The notes under the pieces are model-generated. The model saw only the letters and a list, made by a program, of their open reading frames with translations, was not told the DNA's origin and did no database searches. The position numbers and the translations under genes were made by a program. 64,000 nt of DNA from Massilia timonae CCUG 45783 (lineage in GTDB: Bacteria > Pseudomonadota > Gammaproteobacteria > Burkholderiales > Burkholderiaceae_D): assembly GCF_000315425.1 (NCBI RefSeq), contig NZ_JH992924.1, positions 882,871-946,870 of the forward strand, read 5' to 3'. Each line of letters begins with the position of its first letter. Positions within the stretch are counted from its first letter, which is position 1. Below are positions 25,577 to 33,400 of this stretch, in pieces.

Positions 25577-26503
25577 TCAGGATGAGGGGATCAGCGCATC
25601 GATGCGTGCCTTTCCTTCGTCCAGCAGGAACTGGCGAAACGCCCGCGCCACCGGCGGCAGGCGCTTCTCGCGACGATGCACGACATACCAGTTGAGCATC
25701 AGTGGAAACCCCTCGACCTCCAGCACCACCAGGCTGCGCGCGGCGAGTTCGCGGCCGATCGTGTGAAACGACAGGAAGCCCAGTCCGATGCCGGCGATCA
25801 CCGCCTGCTTGATCGTCTCGGTGCTCTTGATCTCCATGGCGACGCTCAGCTCGGCCAGGTGCGGGCCGAAGGCGTCCTGCATCGAGAACCAGGTGTCGGA
25901 GCCCGGTTCGCGGATCACGAACGGGTGGCGGATCAGGTCGCTCATCGGGATGCGCCCATGCCTGGCCGCGGCCAGCGGATGGTCGGGCGCCGCCACGATC
26001 ACGTACGGATGAGGGGCGAACGCATCGTTCTGCGTGTCGAGTTCGGCGGGTGGGCGCACCATCACGGCCAGGTCGGTGCGATTGGCCGCCAGCTTGTCCA
26101 GCAACTCCTCGCGGTTGTGCACCGTCAGGTTCAGCTGCACACCAGGATGCTGGCGCGCGAAGGCGACCATCAGCTGCGGAAAGAAATAGTCGCCGGCACT
26201 GATCACCGCCACGTTCAGCTTGCCGCCGGCGATTCCCTTGAGTTGCGCCATCGCATCTTCCGCCTCATCGAACTGCTGGATGATGGCGCGGCAGAAGTGC
26301 AGCAGCTCCTCGCCCGCCTGGGTCAGGTAGATCTTCTTTCCCAGCTGTTCGAACAAGGGCATGCCGACGTGGCCCTCGAGCGTGCGGACCTGGGTCGACA
26401 CGGCCGGCTGGGTGAGGTGCAGCTCCTCGGCGGCGCGCGAAAAACTGAGCCGGCGCGCGACGGTTTCGAAGACCTTCAGTTGACGCAGTGTCGCGTTCTT
26501 CAT
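25577..26503 (-). CDS. LysR-type regulator (CbbR-like)
   Basis: 308 residues. The N-terminal helix-turn-helix LRQLKVFETVARRLSFSRAAEELHLTQPAVSTQVRTLEGHVG and the effector-domain sequence (AGDYFFPQLMVAFARQHPGVQLNLTVHNREELLDKLAANRTDLAVM) resemble CbbR-type regulators, which sense central metabolites of C1 and C2 metabolism. It is transcribed away from a 103-residue orphan gene and the FAH/PanE operon, across a 131-base AT-richer region that probably holds its binding site. A role in oxalate or formate metabolism is inferred from location. Confidence 0.9.
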   Translation of the reverse strand: MKNATLRQLKVFETVARRLSFSRAAEELHLTQPAVSTQVRTLEGHVGMPLFEQLGKKIYLTQAGEELLHFCRAIIQQFDEAEDAMAQLKGIAGGKLNVAVISAGDYFFPQLMVAFARQHPGVQLNLTVHNREELLDKLAANRTDLAVMVRPPAELDTQNDAFAPHPYVIVAAPDHPLAAARHGRIPMSDLIRHPFVIREPGSDTWFSMQDAFGPHLAELSVAMEIKSTETIKQAVIAGIGLGFLSFHTIGRELAARSLVVLEVEGFPLMLNWYVVHRREKRLPPVARAFRQFLLDEGKARIDALIPSS

Positions 26504-26634
26504 CGGCGCTTCTGTCCATGTATAAGCAGTCGTTAATGATTATCCCTAAAAACTTTCACTATTGCTCATCATTTTGTTGGACTACGATGATGTTCAGACA
26601 GCTCGACCGCAACCACCACCACCTGGAGAGTGCC

Positions 26635-26946
26635 ATGACGACGATCTGCAATGCCGATGCCGAGTGCAACGCCTATAACGCGGCCTTTCATGAACTGGGA
26701 CTGAGCTGGGTCTGGGACACCGGACTGTACGCGAGCGCGGTCGCCGGCGCCGACGACCGCACCGGCCTGCGCAACTATCTGGCGCGGCATCAATCCCACC
26801 TGTTGAGCGCGCACGACGCCGACTTCCTGGTCGAGGCGATCCTGGCCGCCAAGGAGCGCTGCCACGCGCAGCTGAGCGCCGCCGGTTGCAATCCGGGCGC
26901 CTTTATCGACTGGTCCGCGCTCCAGCAGCGGCAGATCGGCGTGTAG
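26635..26946 (+). CDS. Conserved-looking small protein of unknown function in the oxalate locus
   Basis: 103 residues, ATG after GGAGAG. It has no signal peptide or membrane segment. Notable are two early cysteines (TICNADAEC), aromatic residues in LGLSWVWDTGLYASAVAG, a helical LRNYLARHQSHLLSAHDADFLVEAILAAKERCHAQL segment and a late Cys. I do not recognise a family. It is divergent from a LysR gene and 110 bases ahead of the FAH-family gene, whose own predicted promoter lies in between. Regulation by the adjacent LysR is likely. Confidence 0.7.
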   Translation: MTTICNADAECNAYNAAFHELGLSWVWDTGLYASAVAGADDRTGLRNYLARHQSHLLSAHDADFLVEAILAAKERCHAQLSAAGCNPGAFIDWSALQQRQIGV

Positions 26947-26977
26947 ACACCAACGGCTGGGCAGAGATTTTCGAATC

Positions 26978-27019
26978 TTAACCGTGGTCAAGGATATACG
27001 GAAATCGTTCTTCCACAAT
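26978..27019 (+). promoter_or_regulatory. FNR/CRP-type site and promoter of the FAH-PanE operon
   Basis: TTAACCGTGGTCAA at 26978-26991 (5 of 6 and 6 of 6 half-site matches) with CACAAT at 27014-27019. The start point predicted from this hexamer is near 27026, putting the site centre at about -41.5, the class II activator position. Confidence 0.7.
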
Positions 27020-27056
27020 CAGCCCATCCACCGACCCGACGTACGAGAGACATCAT

Positions 27057-27824
27057 ATGATCCGACACTGGATACGCTTCCAACACCTCGACACCGTACG
27101 TTTCGGCACGATCGAGGGCGACAAGATCCGGATCTTCAAGGGCGATATGTTCGACAGCCCGCGCCGCACCGACCTGGCGGTGAACCTGGACGAGGTCGAG
27201 GTGCTCACCCCGTGCGTGCCCGGCAAGGTGCTGGCGATGTGGAACAATTTTCACGCGCTCGGCCAGAAGCTGGGCCTGGCGCCCCCGGGCGAGCCGCTCT
27301 ACCTGATGAAGCCATCGACCTCTTACCTGGCGCCGGGCGGCACGATCCGCAAGCCGCTGTGCGAGGGCAAGGTGGCGTTCGAAGGCGAGCTGGCGATCGT
27401 GATCGGCCGCCGCTGCAGCGCCGTCCCGGTCGAGGAGGCGCCCGACTACGTGTTCGGCTATACCTGCGCCAACGACGTCACCGTGGGCGAGATCATCGGG
27501 CGCGACCCGACCTTTCCCCAGTGGGTGCGCGCCAAGGGCTTCGACACCTTCTGCCCGTTCGGCCCGGTGATCGCCACCGGGCTCAACCCGGCAATGCTGG
27601 TCGTGCGCACCACCCTGAACGGCGAGGTGCGCCAGGATTACCCGATCAACGACATGGTGTTTCCGGTGGCCGAGCTGGTCAGCCGGATTTCCCAGGACAT
27701 GACATTGGAGCCGGGCGACCTCCTGCTGTGCGGGACGTCGGTCGGCGTCGGCTCGATGCGGCCGGGCAGCACGATCGAGGTAGAGATCGACGGCATCGGA
27801 AAGCTCATCAATCGGTTCGAGTAA
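27057..27824 (+). CDS. Fumarylacetoacetate hydrolase (FAH) family protein
   Basis: 255 residues. The FAH fold is marked by PGKVLAMWNNFHALGQKLG, LYLMKPSTSYLAPGGTI, and the metal ligands in FEGELAIVIGRRC (E-x-E type) and YTCANDVTVGEI (Asp), ending GDLLLCGTSVGVGSMRPGSTIEVEIDGIG. Members hydrolyse or decarboxylate C-C bonds of 2-oxo acids, including acylpyruvases and oxaloacetate decarboxylases. It is in an operon with the PanE-like reductase (17-base gap) under an FNR/CRP-type site shared with oxc, so a role in oxalate or glyoxylate metabolism is likely; the precise reaction is unknown. Confidence 0.85.
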   Translation: MIRHWIRFQHLDTVRFGTIEGDKIRIFKGDMFDSPRRTDLAVNLDEVEVLTPCVPGKVLAMWNNFHALGQKLGLAPPGEPLYLMKPSTSYLAPGGTIRKPLCEGKVAFEGELAIVIGRRCSAVPVEEAPDYVFGYTCANDVTVGEIIGRDPTFPQWVRAKGFDTFCPFGPVIATGLNPAMLVVRTTLNGEVRQDYPINDMVFPVAELVSRISQDMTLEPGDLLLCGTSVGVGSMRPGSTIEVEIDGIGKLINRFE

Positions 27825-27841
27825 ACGACAAGGGGTGGGTC

Positions 27842-28861
27842 ATGAAGATCGCAGTTATCGGAGCGGGAGCAATCGGCGGCCTGGTCGGCGCCAGGCTGGC
27901 GCTGGCGGGCGAGGAGGTGACGTTCATCGTGCGGGGCGCCAATCTGGCGGCGATCCGCGCGAACGGCATCAAGCTCATCGAGATGGACGGGGAGGAGAAG
28001 ATTGCCTCGCAAGTGCGCGCGACGGACGACTATGACGCGGCCGGCGAGCAGGACCTGGTGATCCTGGCCCTCAAGGCGCACCAGGTCGATGGGGTATCGG
28101 CCCAGATCGGCAAGCTGTTCGGGCCGCGCACCGTGGTGGTGACGATGCAGAACGGCATACCGTTCTGGTATTTCCACCGCCATGGCGGCGAGTTCGACGG
28201 GCGCACCGTGCGCAGCGTCGATGCCGGCGGCGAACTGGCGCGCCGGATTCCACCCGAGCGGGTGCTCGGCTGCGTGGTCTATCCGGCCGCCGAACTGGTG
28301 GCGCCGGGCGTCATCCGGCACATCGAAGGTGCGCGCTTCCCGCTGGGAGAACTGGACGGCACGGCGAGCGAGCGGGTCAATGAAGTCTCGACCTGCTTCC
28401 AGAACGCCGGCTTCAAGTCGCCGGTGCTCGACAATATCCGGGCCGAGATCTGGCTCAAGCTATGGGGCAACGTCTGCTTCAACCCGATCAGCGCGCTGGC
28501 GCATTCGACCCTGGTCGACATCTGCCAATACCCGCTCACACGCGAGCTGGCGGCGGAGATGATGCGCGAGGCGGAAGCGGTGGCAACCAAACTGGGCATC
28601 ACCTTCCGCGTGCCCCTGGACCGGCGCATCGAGGGCGCCGCCCAGATCGGCAAGCACAAGACCTCGATGCTGCAAGACGTCGAGGCGGGCCGGGGGCCGG
28701 AAATCGATGCCCTGGTCGGGTCGGTGATCGAACTGGCGCGCATGACCGGCACCCCGACGCCGCATATCGATTCGGCGTATGCGCTCGTCAAGCTGCTGGA
28801 GCAGACCATGACCGAGGAGGGTGGTGGGGTCAAGCTGCAGAGGGCGGTAACGACCGCTTAG
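27842..28861 (+). CDS. PanE/ApbA-family ketoacid reductase, candidate oxalyl-CoA reductase
   Basis: 339 residues. N-terminal NADP Rossmann motif IAVIGAGAIGGLVGARLA, catalytic-region KAHQVDG and TMQNGIPFW, and the C-terminal helical domain with WLKLWGNVCFNPISALAH. Ordinary annotation would be 2-dehydropantoate 2-reductase. In Methylobacterium extorquens a PanE-like protein (PanE2) is reported to reduce oxalyl-CoA to glyoxylate. Here the gene lies between frc/oxc and gcl genes, and its operon has the same operator as oxc, so oxalyl-CoA reductase is a better guess. It is longer than E. coli PanE (303 residues). Confidence 0.85.
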   Translation: MKIAVIGAGAIGGLVGARLALAGEEVTFIVRGANLAAIRANGIKLIEMDGEEKIASQVRATDDYDAAGEQDLVILALKAHQVDGVSAQIGKLFGPRTVVVTMQNGIPFWYFHRHGGEFDGRTVRSVDAGGELARRIPPERVLGCVVYPAAELVAPGVIRHIEGARFPLGELDGTASERVNEVSTCFQNAGFKSPVLDNIRAEIWLKLWGNVCFNPISALAHSTLVDICQYPLTRELAAEMMREAEAVATKLGITFRVPLDRRIEGAAQIGKHKTSMLQDVEAGRGPEIDALVGSVIELARMTGTPTPHIDSAYALVKLLEQTMTEEGGGVKLQRAVTTA

Positions 28862-28873
28862 ATGCAATCAGCA

Positions 28874-28957
28874 CGTCGCCCCCGCGAAGGCGGGGGCCTA
28901 AGATTACAAGCGTCTCGGTAACGCTGAACTTGGGCCCCCGCCTTCGCGGGGGCGACG
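28874..28957. repeat. Paired REP-like inverted repeat
   Basis: Two 25-base arms (28874-28898 and 28933-28957) are exact inverted copies beginning CGTCGCCCCCGC and each folds on itself (CCCCCGC / GCGGGGG type). They lie between convergent genes. Related elements occur at 33348-33375 and 56314-56397. Confidence 0.85.
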
Positions 28958-28994
28958 TTTTCGAGCAGACGAAGGAACTGATTTCGCCTGATCT

Positions 28995-29603
28995 TCAGAT
29001 CTTCCCCCGATTCTTCAGGCGGCTCAGCGTCTCAGGCGACAGGTTCAGGTACGCCGCCAGTTCTTTCTTGGGCAGACGTTCGAACAGGTCGGGGTGCTTG
29101 CGCATGAAACGGTGGACCCGGCCCGGCGCATCGAGCAGATGCAGCGTGATGGTGTGCGCCATGATGGCGCTCATCAGGTTCATGACCTCGTACTCGAAGG
29201 CCTGCTTGACGATGCTGTGGCTGCGCATGAAGTCGACCCATTGCGGCAGCGGCATGCGCGCTACCCGCACCTTGGTGACGCAGGCGATGGAAAATGGCGT
29301 CGGCGTCTTGAGGCACCAGGCGGCGTAGCTGGTTTCGATGTCCCGCTCCGCCGAGAAGCGCAGGATCATCTCCTTGGCTTCCTGGTTCGAGACCTGGCGC
29401 TTGAGGATGCCGTCCAGGATGAAGTACTGCGACATCTCGTGCACCCCCTGGTTCAGCAGCAAGTCGCCCTTCTGGTGGTTCTCGATCGTCAGGTACGGCT
29501 CGAGCGCCGCCATTTCGCTGTCGCGCAGTTCCTTGAGGACCACGTTTTGTTTTAACTGCAGACGAATGATGTTTCGTTCGGAGTGATTTGCAATAGTCGT
29601 CAT
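28995..29603 (-). CDS. Crp/Fnr-family transcriptional regulator of the oxalate locus
   Basis: 202 residues: a cyclic-nucleotide-binding-like beta-roll (about 20-125, with KGDLLLNQGVHEMSQYFILDGILKRQV), a dimerisation helix, and a compact C-terminal helix-turn-helix. The recognition helix SPETLSRLKNRG has Glu191, Ser194 and Arg195 in the E-x-x-S-R pattern that reads TTGA in FNR. It lacks the N-terminal cysteine cluster of FNR (only two Cys, both internal), so it is not an Fe-S oxygen sensor. A perfect TTGACC-N2-GGTCAA site lies between it and oxc. Effector unknown; an oxalate-derived signal is a reasonable guess. Confidence 0.9.
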   Translation of the reverse strand: MTTIANHSERNIIRLQLKQNVVLKELRDSEMAALEPYLTIENHQKGDLLLNQGVHEMSQYFILDGILKRQVSNQEAKEMILRFSAERDIETSYAAWCLKTPTPFSIACVTKVRVARMPLPQWVDFMRSHSIVKQAFEYEVMNLMSAIMAHTITLHLLDAPGRVHRFMRKHPDLFERLPKKELAAYLNLSPETLSRLKNRGKI

Positions 29604-29645
29604 GACGCGGCCGTTTACCGAGATTCTCGCATCATGCGGCCAAAA

Positions 29646-29688
29646 TTGACCATGGTCAATGAGACAAATCAGGCGCGCTGGCTATGAT
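29646..29688 (+). promoter_or_regulatory. Perfect FNR/CRP-type palindrome and promoter of oxc
   Basis: TTGACCATGGTCAA at 29646-29659 is fully symmetric. A -10 hexamer TATGAT at 29683-29688 lies 30.5 bases from its centre. The site also sits 42 bases upstream of the divergent regulator's start codon, so it can serve autoregulation. Confidence 0.8.
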
Positions 29689-29745
29689 GGTTTGCGGGCG
29701 ATACACACCGCGTTCTGCCCGGATCGACAATAACTGGAGACAGCA

Positions 29746-31452
29746 ATGACTAACCTCGTATCGGTAGACGTGACCGACGGCTTCCACCTGGTAATCGATG
29801 CGCTAAAACACAACGACATCGATACGATCTTCGGCCTGGTCGGCATTCCGATTACCGACCTGGCGCGCCTGGCGCAGGCCGAAGGAATGCGTTTCATCGG
29901 CTTTCGTCATGAACAGAACGCCGGCAACGCCGCGGCAATCGCCGGCTACATGACGCAAAAGCCAGGCATCTGCCTGACGGTCTCGGCGCCGGGCTTCCTC
30001 AACGGCCTGACCGCGCTGGCCAACGCGACCACCAACTGCTTCCCGATGATCCTGATTTCGGGGTCGAGCGAACGCGAGATCGTCGACCTGCAGCAGGGCG
30101 ACTATGAAGAAATGGACCAGCTGAACGCGGCCAAGCCCTACGCCAAGGCGTCCTACCGCATCAACAAGGCCGAGGACATCGGCATCGGCGTCGCACGGGC
30201 GATCCGCGCCGCCGTCTCGGGCCGCCCGGGCGGCGTCTATCTCGACCTGCCGGCCCAGCTGCTGGCGCAGACGATCGAGGCCGGCCACGCCAAGCGCTCC
30301 CTGGTCAAGGTGGTCGACCCGGTGCCGCGCCAGATCCCGGCCCCGGACTCGGTGCAGCGCGCGCTCGCGCTGCTCAAGGGCGCGAAGAAGCCGCTGATCC
30401 TGCTCGGCAAGGGCGCCGCCTACGCCCAGGCCGACGCCGACATCCACGCGCTGGTGGAGCGCACCGGCATTCCGTACCTGCCGATGTCGATGGCCAAGGG
30501 CCTGCTGCCGGATACCCATGCCCAGTCGGCCTCGGCGGCCCGCTCCTACGTGCTGGCCGAGGCCGACGTGGTGGTGCTGATCGGCGCGCGCCTCAACTGG
30601 CTGCTGGCGCACGGCAAGGGCAAGACCTGGGGCAAGCCCAAGCAGTTCATCCAGATCGATATCTCGCCCACCGAGATCGACAGCAACGTGGCGATCGCCG
30701 CGCCCCTGATCGGCGACATCGGCTCCTGCGTGGCGGCCTTGCTCGACGGGCTCGACGGCGCCGGCATCGCGAAGCCGGACGCGGAATGGCTCGGTCCGAT
30801 CGCCGAGCGCAAGGAGCAGAACATGGCCAAGATGACGGCGCTGCTCAATCGCGATGCGGCGCCGATGAACTTCCACACCGCCCTGCGCGCCATCCGCGAC
30901 GTGCTCAAGCAGCATCCGGACATCAACCTGGTGAACGAGGGCGCCAATACCCTGGACTATGCGCGCAGCATCGTCGACCAGTACCAGCCGCGCAAGCGTT
31001 TCGACTCCGGCACCTGGGGCATCATGGGCATCGGCATGGGCTACGCGATCGGCGCGGCCGTCGTCAGCGGCAAGCCGGTGGTCGCGATCGAAGGCGACAG
31101 CGCCTTCGGCTTCAGTGGCATGGAACTCGAGACCATTTGCCGCTACGAGCTGCCGGTGACGACCATCATCTTCAACAACAACGGCGTCTACCGCGGCACC
31201 GACGTCAACCCGACCGGCGGCAAGGACGTCGCGCCGACCGTGTTCGTCAAGAACGCCCGCTACGACAAGATGATCGAGGCCTTCGGCGGCATCGGCTACC
31301 ACGCCACCACCCCGGAAGAGCTGACCCGGGCGTTGAGCGAGGCGATCGCGGCCGGCAAGCCCGCCCTGATCAATGCCGTGATCGACGAGACCGCCGGCAC
31401 CGAGAGCGGCCGCCTGACCAATCTGAATCCGCAAAGCAACGCAAAGAAGTGA
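29746..31452 (+). CDS. oxc: Oxalyl-CoA decarboxylase
   Basis: 568 residues, the same length as the Oxalobacter formigenes enzyme. A ThDP-dependent cytoplasmic decarboxylase that turns oxalyl-CoA into formyl-CoA and CO2. Catalytic Glu56 lies in FRHEQNAGNAAAIAGY. The ThDP/Mg motif is GDSAFGFSGMELETICRYELPV followed by FNNNGVYRG, and the C-terminal GRLTNLNPQ segment closes the active site in the known structure. TGGAGAC precedes the ATG. It is followed by frc2, giving the canonical oxc-frc operon under the Crp/Fnr-type operator. Confidence 0.97.
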   Translation: MTNLVSVDVTDGFHLVIDALKHNDIDTIFGLVGIPITDLARLAQAEGMRFIGFRHEQNAGNAAAIAGYMTQKPGICLTVSAPGFLNGLTALANATTNCFPMILISGSSEREIVDLQQGDYEEMDQLNAAKPYAKASYRINKAEDIGIGVARAIRAAVSGRPGGVYLDLPAQLLAQTIEAGHAKRSLVKVVDPVPRQIPAPDSVQRALALLKGAKKPLILLGKGAAYAQADADIHALVERTGIPYLPMSMAKGLLPDTHAQSASAARSYVLAEADVVVLIGARLNWLLAHGKGKTWGKPKQFIQIDISPTEIDSNVAIAAPLIGDIGSCVAALLDGLDGAGIAKPDAEWLGPIAERKEQNMAKMTALLNRDAAPMNFHTALRAIRDVLKQHPDINLVNEGANTLDYARSIVDQYQPRKRFDSGTWGIMGIGMGYAIGAAVVSGKPVVAIEGDSAFGFSGMELETICRYELPVTTIIFNNNGVYRGTDVNPTGGKDVAPTVFVKNARYDKMIEAFGGIGYHATTPEELTRALSEAIAAGKPALINAVIDETAGTESGRLTNLNPQSNAKK

Positions 31453-31537
31453 TATAGCCCAGCGACGCACGACCGCCGGCGCCCACGAGGCCGCCGGCGG
31501 TGCCCGCAATATCGACTGAACAAAGGAGACTGACATC

Positions 31538-32788
31538 ATGAGCAAACCACTCGAAGGCATCAAGATCATCGATTTCACCCACGTCCAGGCCGGCCCTGCC
31601 TGCACCCAGTTGCTGGCCTGGTTCGGCGCCGACGTGATCAAGGTCGAGCGTCCCGGCGCGGGCGACGTCACGCGTTCGCAGTTGCGCGACATCCCCGGCG
31701 TCGACGCCCTGTATTTCACCATGCTCAACAGTAACAAGCGCTCGCTGACGCTCGACACCAAGACGCCCGAAGGCAAGGAAATCCTGACCAAGCTGATCAA
31801 GGAGTCGGACGTGCTGGTCGAGAACTTCGGTCCGGGCGCGCTCGACCGCATGGGCTTCACCTGGGAGCACATCAAGGAACTGAACCCGGGCATGATCGTG
31901 GCCTCGGTGAAGGGCTTCAGCGACGGTCACCACTATGAAGACCTGAAGGTCTATGAAAACGTGGCGCAGTGCGCCGGCGGCGCCGCGTCCACCACCGGTT
32001 TCGACGACGGCCCACCGACCGTCAGCGCCGCCGCCCTGGGCGACAGCAATACCGGCATGCACCTGGCGATCGGCATCCTGACCGCCCTGCGTGCGCGCGA
32101 CACCACGGGCAAGGGCCAGAAAGTGGCGGTGTCGATGCAGGACAGCGTGCTGAATCTCTGCCGCGTCAAGCTGCGCGACCAGCAGCGCCTGGACCGGGTC
32201 GGCTACCTGGAAGAGTATCCGCAGTACCCGCACGGCAAGTTCTCCGACGTCGTGCCGCGCGGCGGCAACGCCGGCGGCGGCGGCCAGCCGGGCTGGGTGC
32301 TCAAGTGCAAGGGCTGGGAAACCGACCCCAACGCCTATATCTACTTCACCATCCAGGGCCATGCCTGGGCGCCGATCTGCAGGGCGATCGGCAAGGAAGA
32401 GTGGATCGACGACCCGGCCTACACGACCGCGATCGCGCGCCAGGACAAGATCTTCGACATCTTCGGCACGATCGAGGAATGGCTGAAGGACAAGACCAAG
32501 TTCGAAGCGGTCGACATCCTGCGCAAGTTCGACATTCCCTGCTCGCCAGTGCTGTCGATGAAGGAAATCGCCGCCGATCCATCGCTGCGCGCCAGCGGCA
32601 CGATCGCCGAGGTCGAGCACAAGGAACGGGGCACGTACCTGACCGTGGGCAGCCCCATCAAGTTCTCGGACATGAAGGTCGAGATCAAGGGTTCGCCGCT
32701 GCTGGGCGAGCACACCGACGAGGTGCTGGAAGGCCTGGGCTACAGCAGCAAGGAGATCGCGGCGCTGCACGAGAAGCGGGTGGTGTGA
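31538..32788 (+). CDS. frc: Formyl-CoA:oxalate CoA-transferase, paralogue 2
   Basis: 416 residues with catalytic Asp169 in ALGDSNTG, numbering exactly as in Oxalobacter formigenes, and an intact GGGGQPG glycine loop. Together with oxc it makes the catalytic cycle in which formyl-CoA from decarboxylation activates the next oxalate. AAAGGAG precedes the ATG. It is more similar to the Oxalobacter enzyme in the loop regions than the copy at 18466, and is likely the dissimilatory one. A strong terminator follows 32 bases after the stop. Confidence 0.96.
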   Translation: MSKPLEGIKIIDFTHVQAGPACTQLLAWFGADVIKVERPGAGDVTRSQLRDIPGVDALYFTMLNSNKRSLTLDTKTPEGKEILTKLIKESDVLVENFGPGALDRMGFTWEHIKELNPGMIVASVKGFSDGHHYEDLKVYENVAQCAGGAASTTGFDDGPPTVSAAALGDSNTGMHLAIGILTALRARDTTGKGQKVAVSMQDSVLNLCRVKLRDQQRLDRVGYLEEYPQYPHGKFSDVVPRGGNAGGGGQPGWVLKCKGWETDPNAYIYFTIQGHAWAPICRAIGKEEWIDDPAYTTAIARQDKIFDIFGTIEEWLKDKTKFEAVDILRKFDIPCSPVLSMKEIAADPSLRASGTIAEVEHKERGTYLTVGSPIKFSDMKVEIKGSPLLGEHTDEVLEGLGYSSKEIAALHEKRVV

Positions 32789-32820
32789 TCACGGGCCTGG
32801 CTGGATAAAACGAGCGTCTG

Positions 32821-32857
32821 GTGCGCGTCGGCGGTGTGCGACGCGCACCTGTTTTTT
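32821..32857 (+). terminator. Rho-independent terminator after frc2
   Basis: Ten-base-pair perfect stem GTGCGCGTCG / CGACGCGCAC with an eight-base loop, then CTG and six T residues. It stands directly before the PAS gene, so that gene would be expressed by read-through or a weak internal promoter. Confidence 0.9.
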
Positions 32858-32872
32858 ATGGGGGAGACAAGC

Positions 32873-33301
32873 ATGCAAGCCGACATCGATTTTCAACAAC
32901 TGCTGCAGGCGCTGGGCGACGGCGTCATCGTCTGCGACGCGAAAGGCGACATCACATTCTGGAACGCCGCCGCCACGCGCATCTTCGGCTTCACCGAAAG
33001 CGAGGCGATCGGACAGTCGCTCGACCTGATCATCCCCCAGCGCCAACGCCAGCGGCACTGGGACGGCTATCACAAGACCATGGCCACGGGCGAGACGCGC
33101 TATGGCGCCGACGTATTGCGGGTGCCGGCTGTGCACAAGGAAGACAAGCCACTGTCGATCGCCTTCACGGTGGCGCTGTTGCACGGGCCGGGCGGGGAAG
33201 TGTCGGCGATCGTCGCCCTGGTGCGTGACGAGACCGAACGCTGGGGAGAAGAACGCAAGCTGCGCGCGCGGCTGGCGCAGCTCGAGACGGCGCAGGCTTG
33301 A
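32873..33301 (+). CDS. Stand-alone PAS-domain protein
   Basis: 142 residues that are almost entirely one PAS domain: LLQALGDGVIVCDAKGDITFWNAAATRIFGFTESEAIGQSLDLIIP, then RYGADVLRVPAVHKEDKPLSIAFTVALL, followed by a short charged helix. No kinase, cyclase or DNA-binding part is attached. GGGGGAG lies before ATG 32873; an in-frame ATG at 32858 overlaps that site. Such single-domain sensors usually act by binding a partner protein. Its place behind oxc-frc suggests redox or ligand sensing linked to oxalate use, but this is inference. Confidence 0.85.
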   Translation: MQADIDFQQLLQALGDGVIVCDAKGDITFWNAAATRIFGFTESEAIGQSLDLIIPQRQRQRHWDGYHKTMATGETRYGADVLRVPAVHKEDKPLSIAFTVALLHGPGGEVSAIVALVRDETERWGEERKLRARLAQLETAQA

Positions 33302-33347
33302 TCCTGTTCATCCAGTCTCGCTCCATGCTAGTCCCGTAATGCAAGAA

Positions 33348-33375
33348 CGTCATTCCCGCCTACGCGGGAATGACG
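33348..33375. repeat. REP-like palindrome
   Basis: CGTCATTCCCGC / GCGGGAATGACG with a four-base loop, between the convergent PAS and fdsD genes. Single-stem version of the repeat family at 28874 and 56314; it may also help end both transcripts. Confidence 0.8.
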
Positions 33376-33400
33376 CGCCTGGGCCGCGGGACGTGGGACA

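Noticed and set aside
28995..29603. Oxygen-sensing FNR
   Set aside because: The protein has only two cysteines, neither in an N-terminal cluster, so it cannot hold the FNR [4Fe-4S] centre.
16204..33301. Oxalate locus as a recent genomic island
   Set aside because: No integrase, transposase, tRNA boundary or shift in codon use was seen, and oxalate genes are expected in Oxalobacteraceae.
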